Of a stretch of 64,000 bases of DNA, positions 21,691 to 33,411 are shown piece after piece. The notes beneath the pieces are model-generated. The model made no database searches and was not told where the DNA came from. It saw nothing but the letters and a program-made list of their open reading frames with translations. Each line of letters begins with the position of its first letter. Position 1 is the stretch's first letter. The stretch is taken from contig JADLZK010004649.1 of the NCBI GenBank assembly GCA_015847255.1, positions 744,001-808,000 of the forward strand. Reading direction: 5' to 3'. The position numbers and the translations under genes are program-made. The DNA comes from Hyparrhenia diplandra (lineage: Eukaryota; Streptophyta; Magnoliopsida; Poales; Poaceae).

Positions 21691-24632
21691 TCTATACTAT
21701 ACCCTTAAAGTCGTAGAAGCTTGAGTTTCCGTCCCTAGACTCATTTTACTGTAGTTTCTACAGTACCTAACCTAAACCGTCCGATCTCCGTGGCCTTCCG
21801 TTTCGCCGTCCAGTTGTCCGCATTCTCGAAACACCGACACATCTCTTCTGGACTCCCCGCCTCCTCTCCGTCACCGCAGGCCGCAGCTCCTGTGCCTCAT
21901 CGCCGCTCCACACGCTGCGCCGGGAGGATGCCTGCTCCCGCCGCCATGTCCTCTCCACCGCCTGCCTCCCCTTCTCCTTCCCCCTGCTCGCGCGGCGCCC
22001 CTCCGCTTCTCCCTCCTCCGTCCACGGCTCCCTCCAGCGCCCTCGCTCAGTCGCCTCCGGCTCGGCGTCATCGCTGTCCCAGGCCGTCGCGGTCTCCGGC
22101 GCGACCCCCTCCGACGGCGGAAGCTCCGAGGCCCGAGCGGCAGCGGCGGCACCGCCAGCCACAGGGAGCGGGGGACCCAGATCCGCCCAGCACGTGCCCT
22201 CGGCCGCGACGTGATCCAGGTCATGCGATCTCTCCCTCCCTCTCCTAGGCTATATCTCTACTTTCGGCCTCCAGTGACCGCTGAGGGACAGTAACCACAG
22301 CAAAAGTTTCTATGGTCAACAATCCGTATCAACAGCTAGGGGCTGTAGTACGAATTGTTCTAAAGTTTTGCTTTGGCGAGTGTCCAACCCACAAAGTAAG
22401 GTTCTTATTTCTTCGATTGCCTTTGATGCAATGATCTATGCGGAGTCACAACTAAATAAACACCACGCTTTGGTGCCTACATGTTCGGATGTTCCATAGA
22501 TTATTATTGCCTGACATTTTTCTTATATTGATATTGCAGACATTGTATTGCAGTAATCCTAGGAGTCAAATATACACAGTGGCTAAATGGAAGTTGTAAC
22601 TGACATATCTGAAAAGTGATAACAGGTACAATCCAAATCCTGTGTGTGTGTGTTAACTATGGGTAATAAGAAGCCATTAGTAGTCTTGAATTTTTTATCG
22701 TGCAGGTACAATCAAATCCTGGTACATACATGTTCTTCAGTCAGCGAGGGAGCAGCTACCCCAGAAGAAATCCGGGATCCCAGAGCAACCTTCATTATTC
22801 GTGCCGTCAGGTCCCTTCCTCTCCTGCTTGACTGCTTGCTTCTGTTATCAAATTAGCTACACCATTAAGGTTCTGAGTTAAGGTATATTTCCTATGAGTA
22901 TAGGAAAATCATGTTGACATTTCAAAACCCCAGAATACTAATGCATGTATATGGTGACTACATGTAGTCAGTGGTGCTTTGTTTTAATTTGGACGATTGT
23001 TTTCCCCCTTCTCCTATACATGTTCTTCGGTTGCCCTTGATTCCAGGTATGCTATTCGCTAAAATTAGATGCCGCCTGCAAATTATGGATGATCCAGACC
23101 TAACAGCTTTCTTCGAGCTGACTTTACACTTCAGCCAGCCATTCTGCCACTGTGCATGATGCAGTGGTTGCTGTGCAACTACCAAGCTTTTTGTTAATGA
23201 TAATGTATTGAATAGGGATTGCTGACACTACGGATTATGTTGTTAGTTGAACTAAATTAAATTCATTAAGAATGACACCATCATGTTTTAAATGACACAC
23301 CAAGGTTCAAATATTCATAGTCCAGAGGAAAAGTGAAATTAAATGTTCTTCTGAAAAAAAAAAACAACATTCATTGTCTTTACCACTACCATTTCTACTT
23401 CATACCTTTTGCTATATAAGTTGTTTCGTTTTTACTTTTTGGGGACTACACTGTCATTTAGGTTCTATTAACAGAGATGGTTTGGTCAGAAAAGTACACT
23501 GTCATTCAGGCTCTATTAACAGAGATTGTTTGGTCAGCCATATCATCAATAATGACGGCAGCTGTCCTATAGTCTACAATAGCTAATGAAAACCTATGAT
23601 ACATGGAGCAATAGGATGTTACGACACATACATCCTAATGCTATATGGTGAGCTTACGTGCCTCATATCAGTCCCCTTTTCTGAAATTTCTTTTTTGGGA
23701 ACGTGTATATTACCGCTTCCTGCCCGCATTGATTTGCACGGTACCAAAGTTTTCTGAAGATAAAGTTGGTGTTGATTCCTTTCACCTAAGAAGATCAAAG
23801 CCTGGAGTTCCTGTAAAGTGGCGTCAAATCCAGTTTGTTGTTCATGTAAGGCATAGGGTGCAAAATGCAGATGAAGAAGGTGCTAGACAGAGAGCAAGGG
23901 GGACGAGGAATTGCGGCTTCACAGGCTTGGTGTGCACCTGGATACTCTCACACTCTTTAATCTAAGGTACCTGATCAAATGCTTAAGCTCTAACATATGA
24001 ACCATCAATGTTTCCTGAGTTGCTTCCAGTAAAAAAAATGACGATTGCCATCAGTTTTCTTCATAAAAAAATGAACCTTGCTTGCTCTTTCCAGATAACT
24101 ATTTCTACTGGATAATCCAACCCTGCAAGGCTGCAACGCGACTCCTTCCATAGCAGGTAATCTTTTTCTCATCCATGATTGCGCTGTAGCATTTTCTGCA
24201 CCATTTACCAGTACAAAACTCAATTTCCTACCTCATTTTAATGGCCTAGGTCCAGATTTAGGTTTAGCTTTTGTTCACATGGCATTCTCATAGTAAGGGA
24301 TACATAGGTCGAGATTTCCTGCCCTCTTTAATCTTCATGTACTATGTTAACCCACCTCCTTCTCAACCCTGCAGGTCTTAATTATTTCAAGCACAAAAAG
24401 GGTACAAGGTCACCAACTCCCAACCATCATCACCGCCCGCCATTGAAGAACTAAAACTTCTTATTTTCGCAGAGCTATTCTTCATGTATAAAATAAGCCA
24501 TTATCGTAGTATGTTTTTTTTTCTTGGTACAAAACTAAATGTTGCATTTGAATCATAATTGGTTGATACATGTACGCCATCTCTGTGGTGTCGTGTTCCG
24601 TTGTTCGCGCTTTGCGCTGGGTTCCCTACTAG
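21691..24632 (+). mobile_element. Non-autonomous Helitron, 2942 bp, both termini visible
   Basis: The 5' end reads A|TCTATACTATACCC at 21690/21691. The 3' end reads GCGCTTTGCGC (short hairpin), then GGGTTCCCTACTAG at 24632 followed by T. TC...CTAG inserted between A and T, with no duplication, is the Helitron signature. No Rep/helicase is encoded. The interior has a GC-rich first 550 bp and scattered exon-like pieces (for example around 22700-22815 and 23700-23960) with no recognised domain. The long frames at 21767-22248 on both strands are Pro/Ser/Arg-rich and look compositional. Confidence 0.75.
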
Positions 24633-24815
24633 TTTTAAAAAATGAACTAGAAAGAGATGGTCCCCACCAAAATTTGAATTTCTAGTTCATTTGTTAAAAT
24701 CCATGGATGCCCAAATTAGATTAGTCTTCCACATTTACATATAAATAACACCTTTCAATTTGTGTTGTATATAAATAACCAATTTTTTTACTACTAATTA
24801 CCAAACTATAAAATT

Positions 24816-24979
24816 CAGATCTACATTTTCAATTACCAAACATATTTAAATGACAGAAAAGTCTATATGACCCCTTACGTTTACATGGTGTCTACTTCAG
24901 ATCTACATTTTCTATTACCAAACATATTTAAATGACGGAAAAGTCTATATGACCCCTGACGTTTACATAGTGTCTACTT
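24816..24979. repeat. 82-bp tandem duplication
   Basis: CAGATCTACATTTTC recurs 82 bp later with few differences, including ACCAAACATATTTAAATGAC and GTCTATATGACCCCT. The rest of 24633-25690 contains no gene; a 126-codon frame at 25278-25658 has no recognisable domain. Confidence 0.8.
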
Positions 24980-25696
24980 TAACTCCTAAAGTATTATAAA
25001 CCATGTATTCTACACTTCAAACATCTTCAAACCATGTATATAACCCCGAGGTGGTTTTGGACCTTAGTTTTTCCGACGTGGCGGTCTATGCTCGCATCCT
25101 TACCTTGACCTGGTTGTGAAACCTCTCTATGGGGTATGTGCCTACTCCTCCCTCAATGGTCATAGTGCTCACCTTCAGTGCTAGCACCGCTGCCTAAGAC
25201 CACCCACATGGCTAATTAAAGGCGAATTCCCCTAGGTATCATTGCACGCTTCATGGGCCTAAGGCCCTATAGCTTGCATGCGAGTGTCGCGTCTCCATGT
25301 GATGGTTGGTCGAGGATGTTTGTTTCTGCTCCTCCTTTGTTGGCTCTACCCTGTGTCATCATCGAGTAGGCACATATCCATTCAGTGGCAAGATATATTG
25401 AGCACCTTCGTGGGGCTCTGTTCCTTTCATTATTGCCTCATATTCGGTTTCTGCAGCAGAAAGTGGCTGCGCAACACAACTCAAACCATCCCAACTATAG
25501 CACCGCCGCCACTGCAGGTACCAATAACAACCTCAACAAGGGCGGACGTGCCCTCGCTAAAGGAGCTTGAACCGGTCACGGGTGCGTGCCCTATTCTAGT
25601 GGCAGCTATCACGCATGATGACACAACAACGGCGCAACGGACTGTAGTCATTCAATGACCGTGCCAAGATCACCTCCTACATGACACGAAACTCAC

Positions 25697-26614
25697 CACT
25701 ACATAACTGATTTTCCATGGCGGGCTTTTTGATTTTCCGTGGCGGACTTTAGGTCCGCCACCGATGGAAAGGTCACGGAAAATCCACGATTTTCCGTGGC
25801 GGTTTTTTATGCCCGCCACCGATAATGGAATAAAAAATAAAAAAAAAAAAAACCCTAAAAGCCCAAATCCAGGCCCAAATGGGCCCAGATCTGAACGGGC
25901 CGCCCCGGCGGATCCGCCGCCGCTGCTCCACCGCGCGGCCTCGCTGGCCCGCCCGCGCCCTCGTCCGCTCCGCCGGCCCGTTTCGCCCACGCACCACCTC
26001 GTCCGCTCCCCGCCTCGCCCGGCGGCCTCGCCCGCCGCGCCGCCTCGCCCGGCCCGCCTCGCCGCGACGCCATGCGGACCCGGCGCCGCGCCGCGCGATG
26101 CGGTTCGCGTGCTTCGCGGCCGCCCGCGTAGTCCAGTAGCGCTTCGCCAGCGCCCAGCGAAGTCCCGCTTCGGCGCCGCCGCCGCTCGATCCGCGCCCGA
26201 GCACGCTGCCGTCGCCGTCGTAGCCAGCGGGTCCGTTGTCGTGGCTTGTGTCGATGGGTAGTTGGTGGAGAGGAGAGGAGAGTTGGTGTCGAGGGAGTTG
26301 GTGTCGAGTGGAGTGGGAGTTGGTGTCGAGAGGAGTGGGGAGCGGTGGATGTAAGTAACCCTAGATGCTTGTATATATACTCGGAGCTCGTTATCGGGCC
26401 TAAATGGGCCTTTCTTTGCTGGGCGGTATTAACCGTGGGCGGGTTTTTAAAATAACCGCCACGGTTAATTGATTTACCGTGGCGGTTATTAAACCCGTCA
26501 CAGTTAAAAAAAAGCCCGCCACGGTTATTAGAGCTATTTTCCGTGGCGGTTTTTCAAATGCCCGCCGCGGAAAATAAGAATCAAACACCCCGCAAAATCA
26601 ATTTTGTATTAGTG
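25697..26614. mobile_element. Non-autonomous CACTA element, about 0.9 kb
   Basis: It begins CACTACATAACTGATTTTCC and ends ATCAATTTTGTATTAGTG, giving CACTA...TAGTG termini. Both subterminal regions carry many copies, in both orientations, of a TTTTCCGTGGCGG-like motif, the typical transposase-binding architecture of CACTA elements. The interior (about 25870-26230) is very GC-rich. A 3-bp target duplication was not confirmed (CAC on the left, AAT on the right), so one boundary may be off or mutated. Long Arg/Pro-rich frames inside are probably not genes. Confidence 0.8.
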
Positions 26615-27046
26615 AATTGCCATCGTATTTAAGCAAATGAAGAGCTAGTTTTCTTGAACACGACGGCAGGAGCTGCGTAGCTGCAAGTGAGTTTGTGTAT
26701 TCTCGCGTGGGGCGTGTGTTTGCAACACCATCTGTGAAGGCAGAGAGCTATTTCAGATATAATCTACTAAATATGTACGTGTTTTTTTCTTCTGTACGTA
26801 TGAACACATTACAGACATAGATGCTTATTCAAGCACCACAAATGAATATTTTGAGCAAGCTACATGAAAATTACACGGATACGACATTTATTTCTCACTA
26901 AATATACACACATTATTAATGAAATTAATTGGTTTATTCGATAATTACTAACACTCGAAGAGTATCTTCTAGACTCCAGAGACTTTCGATTTTCTTCGTT
27001 TGGATTCGGCCGGTTGAATTCGGTTCGCACAGGATATTCTCTATCG
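26615..27046. other. Spacer downstream of the laccase locus
   Basis: AT-rich, no gene or repeat identified. It should hold the laccase 3' UTR and poly(A) site on the minus strand; candidate AATAAA-like signals exist but none is distinctive. Confidence 0.4.
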
Positions 27047-29450
27047 TCATGGGTTTCCTTGGATGAAATCCGGTGGTGGTGGAGGGAGGGATGTATTCGG
27101 TGTTGGGCCATCCTCTACGATGAACACTGCAGCCATGCCCATCGCCAAATGGAACTCAAAGTGGCAATGTATGAACCATGCCCCCGGATTGTCGGCGACA
27201 AATCTGATGGCCGCCCAGCCAAGGTTTGGCACGAGCACGGTGTTCTTCCTCGCCGGGTTCACCAGGTTGAACTTGGCCTCATCAGTGGCCGCGTCATAGT
27301 TCCCGATCCCCTGTGCCAGCACGAACATGTCGTGTCCATGGAGGTGCATCGGGTTAGAGTCGCCCTGCAGCATGGCGGTGCTCTGGAACACGACGTCCAC
27401 GACGACGCCGTGCCTGAACCGCCGCACCGCCGTCCCTCTGTTCGTCGCCTCCAGCCGCATCTCCTCGGGGCCGAACGGGATCAGCGCCGGGTCGGTGAAG
27501 TTGAACGCGCTCGGAGGATCGTCGGGGAGCACCGCCGTGCCCACGCCGTTGTCGTGGCCGTAGTAGTGCGCCTCCAGGATCGGCGTCGCCGTCGCGTCGT
27601 GGAAGGACACGTTGTTCATGTTCGCAATCACCTGGTTGCTGTCCGGCTGGTCGCCTCTCTTGCACGATTTCCGGCCGTGCCGCAGATGGAGCCCAGCCCT
27701 AGCGTGACGTAGAGCCGCTCGTCGGCGCGCGTGCCGCACCCGAGCTCGCTGCCGGTGCCGGAGGCCGGTTAGGTTGCCGTGGAAGTAGAAGGACTTGATC
27801 GTGTCGTGCTGGTCGGGCATCTCGGTGCAACGACGACGTCGTCGCGGCTCGTCGAGTTCGTGGCGCCGCCGGCGGTGGAGTACTGCACGATGCCTCGGGT
27901 GGAGTACTCCGGCGTCTGCGTGTCCGGCGGTGGCGCCTGGATGTACTGAGCGGTGATGTAGTACTTGCCTAGTGCAGCATCGGCGACGAGCAAGGCATCC
28001 ATCGTCTCGCCGGGCGCGATGACGATGAGGTCCGTGGTGTAGGGCGTGACGTAGTTGGCGTCGGCGGCGACCACCGTGAACTTGTGCCCGGCGATCTTGA
28101 TGAAGTACTCGGAGAAGAGCGCCGCGTTGATTATTCGAAGCAGGTATGTCATGCCAGGCTCTACGTCCAGCACGTAACCGTCTTCGAAGACGCCTGAAGT
28201 TCACCACCTTTTTCAGTAAATTTTTTCACATATGTACGTATATGTACTGTGTTTTTAATACGAATTTGTTCATATCTTTTGCAGATATATATCTACTGCA
28301 AAACCTAGCTGACTTAAGAGGGTGTATATAAAATAATACTAGTAAGAGTTGACTAGGTACCAGAGCAGTTGAAGAGATCTCCAAGCTTGCCGTTGATTGT
28401 GGACCCACTGGAGAATTCGTCATATAGACCTTTCGAAAAGTTCCTGTCCACTGCTGCAAGGTCCTTCTCCCACCATTCCCCTGCCATGCACATCACACCA
28501 GTTCAGCTTAGAAACTCTGCTAAATACGTGCATATGCTCACATATATATATGTTAAGAAGATCATCGAATCATGTATATGCTTGCTGATTGTGGACCCAC
28601 TAGAGGCCAGATGTTTTATTCATCATATCGACGAGCAAATGCAAACCTATGAGAATGGGGATCTCCTTGTGAGGCTTGGGAAAGGGATAGGAGGCGGCGC
28701 CTTTCCGAGGCCGTATGATGAGGGCGCCATAGATGCTTCCCCGAAGGAACGCGTCGTGAGCGTGCCACCACAGGGTACCTTCCTGCCCGGCGACATCGAA
28801 CCGGTAGGTGAAGTTGCCGTTGGGAAGGATGGGGCGTTGGGTGACCATTGGCACCCCGTCGTTCCAACAGTTTCGCGTCTGAAACACTCCATGCCTGGAT
28901 GAAGGCATGAAAACAGACTCAAATATATGTAGCAAACTTTGAGAATATATACATGTCATGATGAAAGTATTAGAAGGAAGTGCTTAATTAAAAGGTAGGA
29001 ATAAAGATATTGTAAGTTGAGGAACAAAATATGACGAAATATATAATATACCAATGGATTGTAAGGTTGTAGGGCGACTTGTTTACAACGTGCACGATCA
29101 CCGTATCCCCCTCAGTGACCTCTATCGTCGGCCCCGGCAGCTGCCCGTTCACCACAGTGACCGGAATCTCGTTGCACATGTGCGTCATGTTCACCTGGCT
29201 CACCTGCTCGTCATCAATTCCATGATTGCATGCATGAATGCCCACAATATTCAGTAACACTAACACACTTCAGCAGCTAATAATACTACGAGCTAATGGT
29301 CGTACTACGTGCTCATACCACGAACGTGTGCTCGACGGTGGCCGCCGCCACCGGCGGTATGGTCGTGGCGGAGAGGATGACAGCAACAGCGACAACGACA
29401 ACAACTGCCATCGGGGACAGCAAGGACGACGACGACAGAAATGGCTTCAT
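27047..29450 (-). pseudogene. Laccase (multicopper oxidase), five exons, frameshifted, one copper ligand lost
   Basis: Exons on the minus strand: 29450-29319, 29203-29052, 28894-28647, 28480-28361 and 28193-27047, all with GT/AG borders and consistent phases. Exon 1 encodes a signal-anchor rich in Val and ends EHTFV. Copper motifs: HW/HG across the exon 2-3 junction; WWHAH in exon 3; HLHGH in exon 5; and HCHFEFHLAMGM near the C-terminus. The third motif reads SNPMHLHGHD, so the first His of HPxHLHGH, a type-1 copper ligand, is Asn (27353-27355). Exon 5 changes frame at about 27830 (before EMPDQHDTIKSF), near 27765, and near 27680 (between LGSIC and GRKSCKRG). Intact relatives are about 560-590-residue apoplastic phenol oxidases involved in lignification. 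Either a pseudogene or a gene with sequence errors; the ligand change argues for a pseudogene. Confidence 0.9.
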
Positions 29451-29567
29451 TGTGTTGGTTGTTTCTTTGTGTACGTCGTAGTCTGTTTAAAATGCTCCTG
29501 GCCTGTGATCGAGCAGTCGACTTGTATATGTGGTTTGTGTTGATATGTGTGGCAGGATGTTTGAGCT

Positions 29568-29577
29568 GAATATATAG
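29568..29577 (-). promoter_or_regulatory. Candidate TATA box of the laccase gene
   Basis: CTATATATTC on the minus strand, about 120 bp upstream of the ATG. Plausible spacing; no further promoter element is assigned. Confidence 0.45.
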
Positions 29578-30131
29578 CAGCGCAGAGACGTGGTAGCGTC
29601 CTCAGGAAGCAGCATGATCTAAACGAATAAAATAAAAGGCAACATGATCGGTCAAGAGTAAACTAGTACTAGTAGTTACCTACGTAATCACAGTTGATTA
29701 TTTCGGAAGTCAGCTTAACGTGCATAGCTTTTTGTAATCAATCCTAACAGAGGTTTTGCGGCGACACCAATCACTGCCTTGTCCCAAAAAATCATCCTTG
29801 CATATATATTATTATCAAAAATACAAACAACGAAGTCTTAGCAATACAACAATTTTGCTTTTGACCATGAAGCTCTCAAACCAAAAAGTTCAACCACAAA
29901 ACTATGGACACCAGATAGATTTAGCCATCTAACCGTTTCCAAAAGCTCGATTTGTATTTCCACAAAATAATACTTTAAATTTTATAAAAAGTCATACTGG
30001 TTGATTCCCTGGATTTGGCTATCTAACTGGTTCCAAAGGCCAGAGTCAATGCTGAAAAATGGGGCAGCCCTTTGGGGTGAAGAATGAAGATGCATGGAAA
30101 ACAGCAACAATCTAGAGCTAGGGGCAACCGG
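29578..30131. other. Laccase upstream spacer
   Basis: AT-rich; no gene seen on either strand. May include distal promoter sequence of the laccase. Confidence 0.4.
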
Positions 30132-30134
30132 TAA

Positions 30135-31182
30135 GGGCACTCCCAATGAAGTATTAATGATAGTTTCTATCCCTATTAAATAACTTATAAAATGGGGATG
30201 TGGCAGCCTAATTAATGATAAATGATAGCACAAATCATAGAAATGGTTTTCTCAAAGAGAAACCATATCTACTCTTGACCCAATGCATAGGAAACCATGA
30301 ATTACTATTGAGGAGAAACCACTAATTTCTACGGTTAATTGGTCTCACACCACTGAAACTTTCGCTGTTTTGGTCCACACCACTGAAACTTTACTAATTG
30401 GTCTCACACCATTGAACTTTACCTCTTGTTTGAAATACGCCATTCTATGCGCTTTTTAGAGACTTTGGGCCCACTGTCAGGTGCTTGTATTTCATTATTT
30501 CCCATCCTGCCCCTCCCAGCGCAGTGAATGACGCTGTCCGTGAAGAACCAATGTGTGTATGTGAACCAATGTTTGAACCGATGTGCGTACTGTGCTTACA
30601 TTGCACGGTGCTCTAAGTATTATATTTGGATTTTAATATCTAACTTCATGCGTGCGTGCGGTGCTTGATATAATTTATACATTTGTTATGAATAATAATA
30701 ACTTGCATGCGGTTCTTGATATGAATGCATGCGTCCATTACCAGGCAACCATCGCCATCTAAATGCAGCATGCTTCCATTTTTTAAAAAAAAGGAAATAC
30801 GGAATAGCACATGCATGTGTGACTTTGGCTGTGAGTGGAGTGGGAGGGGCAAGAAGGGAAATACGGAAATACATACACCTGCAGATGGGCCCAAAGCCTC
30901 CAAAAGCGTATAGAATGGCGTATTTCAAACAAGTGTAAAATTTCAATGGTGTGAGACCAATTAGCAAAGTTTCAAAGTGGTGTGGACCAAAACAACGAAA
31001 AAATATGAGTGGTGTGAGACCAATAAGCCCTAATTTCTATGGGGTTAATGCAACACTCCCCCGTTGGTAGAATTGGGAGAAAGAAAGAGAAAACAATTAT
31101 TACTCGAAAACCACTGTGAAGAATGATTTCTATAGATTTCTTTTGCTATGGAATGTGTTAGTTTCTTTAATTGGGACTACCC
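30135..31182. mobile_element. Tourist-like (PIF/Harbinger) MITE, interrupted
   Basis: Left end GGGCACTCCCAATGAAG and right end (reversed) GGGTAGTCCCAATTAAAG form imperfect inverted repeats. TAA flanks both sides (30132-30134 and 31183-31185), the Tourist-type target duplication. Without the nested MULE-type element (30332-31029) it is about 340 bp, a usual size for the family. Related GGGCACTC-ended elements occur at 32676 and 40743. Confidence 0.65.
30332..31029. mobile_element. MULE-type TIR element, 698 bp, nested in the Tourist MITE
   Basis: Long inverted repeats: left CGGTTAATTGGTCTCACACC, right end reversed GGCTTATTGGTCTCACACC, with similarity continuing for about 150 bp on each side. 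It is flanked by the exact 10-bp direct repeat CTAATTTCTA (30322-30331 and 31030-31039). Long TIRs with a 9-10-bp duplication suggest Mutator-like. No protein is encoded. Confidence 0.85.
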
Positions 31183-32675
31183 TAATATCGTAAAAATTTA
31201 GAGAGGAAAGGATATTATGTCTCCCACCTCTATTGATCATTTAACAAAGGTGGGCATTTTAAGTTACAAACCTCTCCATATAAATCATTTCAAATTTTTT
31301 CATTTGTTTATGTTTCAGATATATTCTCACAATTTGATCATAATATTTACACTTGTGAAATCTAAATCTCGAAAAATAAATAACTTATCACAATTGAATT
31401 TCAAAATTTAGCTCCCACCAATAATGTAACTCAAATATTTAGCATATTAGTTCTCTCCTCCAAATACGTTCAAGTACTGTAAACATATTGTCCTTCCATT
31501 TGGTGAAAAACTATGTAAATACTATCATGTATATATCAAATTGGGTCATATCGTCACAAACATTATGTGTCATGACACTGATCTTCTGTCTCAACATAAT
31601 GCAAGATGTCCGACTCAGCAGTTTGCCATGAGATATCCTTTTTGCTAGCGCATAATACTGTTTTAGTAAAGGTTCCAGACATTTCATTGCGAAAGTAGAC
31701 CCAATAAAGGCTTGTTTAGATACATACTACTGAATTTCTAGCCCAAAAAATCAGGTACTTTTTTTAGGCAATCCTTCAACTAGATGTAAGCCAAATATCT
31801 AGCTAATCAAGCTTATTTAATTAGGCTAATATTAACTCTAGCTAATAACTAGTCATAACATGCCAAGACCAGCCTAAATAAAGTTAAATTTTCTTTTGAA
31901 CATCATCTTGACAAGTATTTATGCTAGCTTTTGATGGTGCAGTAGTATTTGTTTTATATAATATTGTCTTGGTTTCCACATCAAGACCTTTTTTGCGTGA
32001 CTACCGGCACACACACACATACATGAGGGCACTGTCATCCCTATGTATGCATGCAAGCACGACATAGCACCACAAACACCTCCAAATAACTGAGTTGTAC
32101 CAGCAAATTTTGAGATTGATGAAGTGACCATAGGCCTTGTTGTCGATAGGTTAATAGCGTTGTTAAATCTTATAATAAATCTAGAAAAATGCAAGCCATA
32201 TGTCATGTCGGGGACTTCAACATGGTTCGTGCCGCAATCTGTGGACAGTACTTTTACAACTGCCTTTACCCTTGGATGTAGAAGTCAAAAAATTTTATGT
32301 TTGTCATGTCTAAGAGATGCAGGGTTTTCTTTCAGAGAAATGTCAAGTTAACATGAACGGAAACCGTGTTCACCACGGCGCTTGAATTTGTTATTACTGC
32401 ACCATTCATGGAACACAGCATTGATTGATGGGGAAGAAAAAGGGGTGCATGATATAATCACCGAGACGGTGGATGCAAAGATCAGGTGTTGCCAGTTGAC
32501 CGTTCATGCATACGTCAATAATAGTAAAATATAAGAAGATTCAGATAAGGCTGGCTGACATGGTATATTAATTTGTGGGTTGTTTGATGATGGGTCCGGG
32601 GTAATTTTTAGTTCATTTCAACAATGTATTTCCTTAATTTAGGAACTGGAAAATTTTCAACCTTTATGGGTAGTA
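31183..32675. other. Gene-free AT-rich spacer
   Basis: No domain on either strand. Open frames of 75-95 codons at 31919-32351 overlap on opposite strands and match nothing I know. Confidence 0.4.
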
Positions 32676-32883
32676 GGGCACTCACAATACAGACTCTACC
32701 ATGCATAGAGTCTAAAACTATATATTATCTCGGTAACATGGACTTGGAGTCCAAATAAGACTTGGAGTCTTGTTTTTTCCCCTTCTCTCTTCTATAAATA
32801 TACTGTCATATCAGCAAAGTGCAATAAATATGATGATAATAAATAAGCTTAGACTTTATGGTAGAGTCTGCATTGTGAGTGCC
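32676..32883. mobile_element. Tourist-like MITE, about 208 bp
   Basis: Left end GGCACTCACAATACAGACTC and the right end read reversed, GGCACTCACAATGCAGACTC, are near-perfect inverted repeats. Flanks are too short to prove a 3-bp duplication. Confidence 0.75.
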
Positions 32884-33397
32884 TCAGATGATCTCTCTCT
32901 CTCGTTGCCGATTACTATTCCAGTGATAAATTTCATTGCAGTGAAAGAAACAAAATTAACTGAACGATAAAAAAATAAAGAAATAGAATTGAGTCGTTGA
33001 ACCTTTCATGGGAGTCGACTAGTAAATAAAATTGTTAATGTTCAAACGTCAACTCAACGGCAGGTCACCATCATGGTGTCAAACTCTGAATATATACAAA
33101 CTATCTGAAACCAATAGCGGCTGCAGAAATCAGTGTCATTAACAATAAAAAAAAAAAAAAAAATCGATGTGTAGTCACTGAAACTGAAACTACACTAGTG
33201 AAACATGTCTGTATTTTTCATTCTACTTGAATGCTTCTCGTCAGCAACACTATTGGATGCAACTGGCAAAATACTTTTAGACGACTAGCTTGCAGCTTAT
33301 CCTGTATGTTTCACTAGGTGTCTCTCATTACCAACCTCGTTTAGCTACCAACCAACGAAACAGTTTGTTCTTCCTGTGACGTTGTAGAGATGTCGTA
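32884..33397. other. Gene-free spacer with a poly(A) tract
   Basis: Low-complexity run of A at about 33145-33163; no gene recognised. Confidence 0.4.
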
Positions 33398-33411
33398 CAA
33401 CACAAGGTGTC

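Noticed and set aside
21767..22248. 152- and 131-codon frames at the Helitron start
   Set aside because: Proline/serine/arginine-rich mirror frames in a CpG-rich leader; no homology recognised.
25773..26261. Long Arg/Ala/Pro-rich open frames on both strands
   Set aside because: They lie in the GC-rich core of the CACTA element, overlap each other on opposite strands, and contain no domain; low stop density follows from GC content.
27354..27665. 103-codon Arg/Gly-rich minus-strand frame
   Set aside because: Out-of-frame shadow of laccase exon 5.
33145..33163. Poly(A) run as a retroelement tail
   Set aside because: No target duplication or element body upstream could be paired with it.
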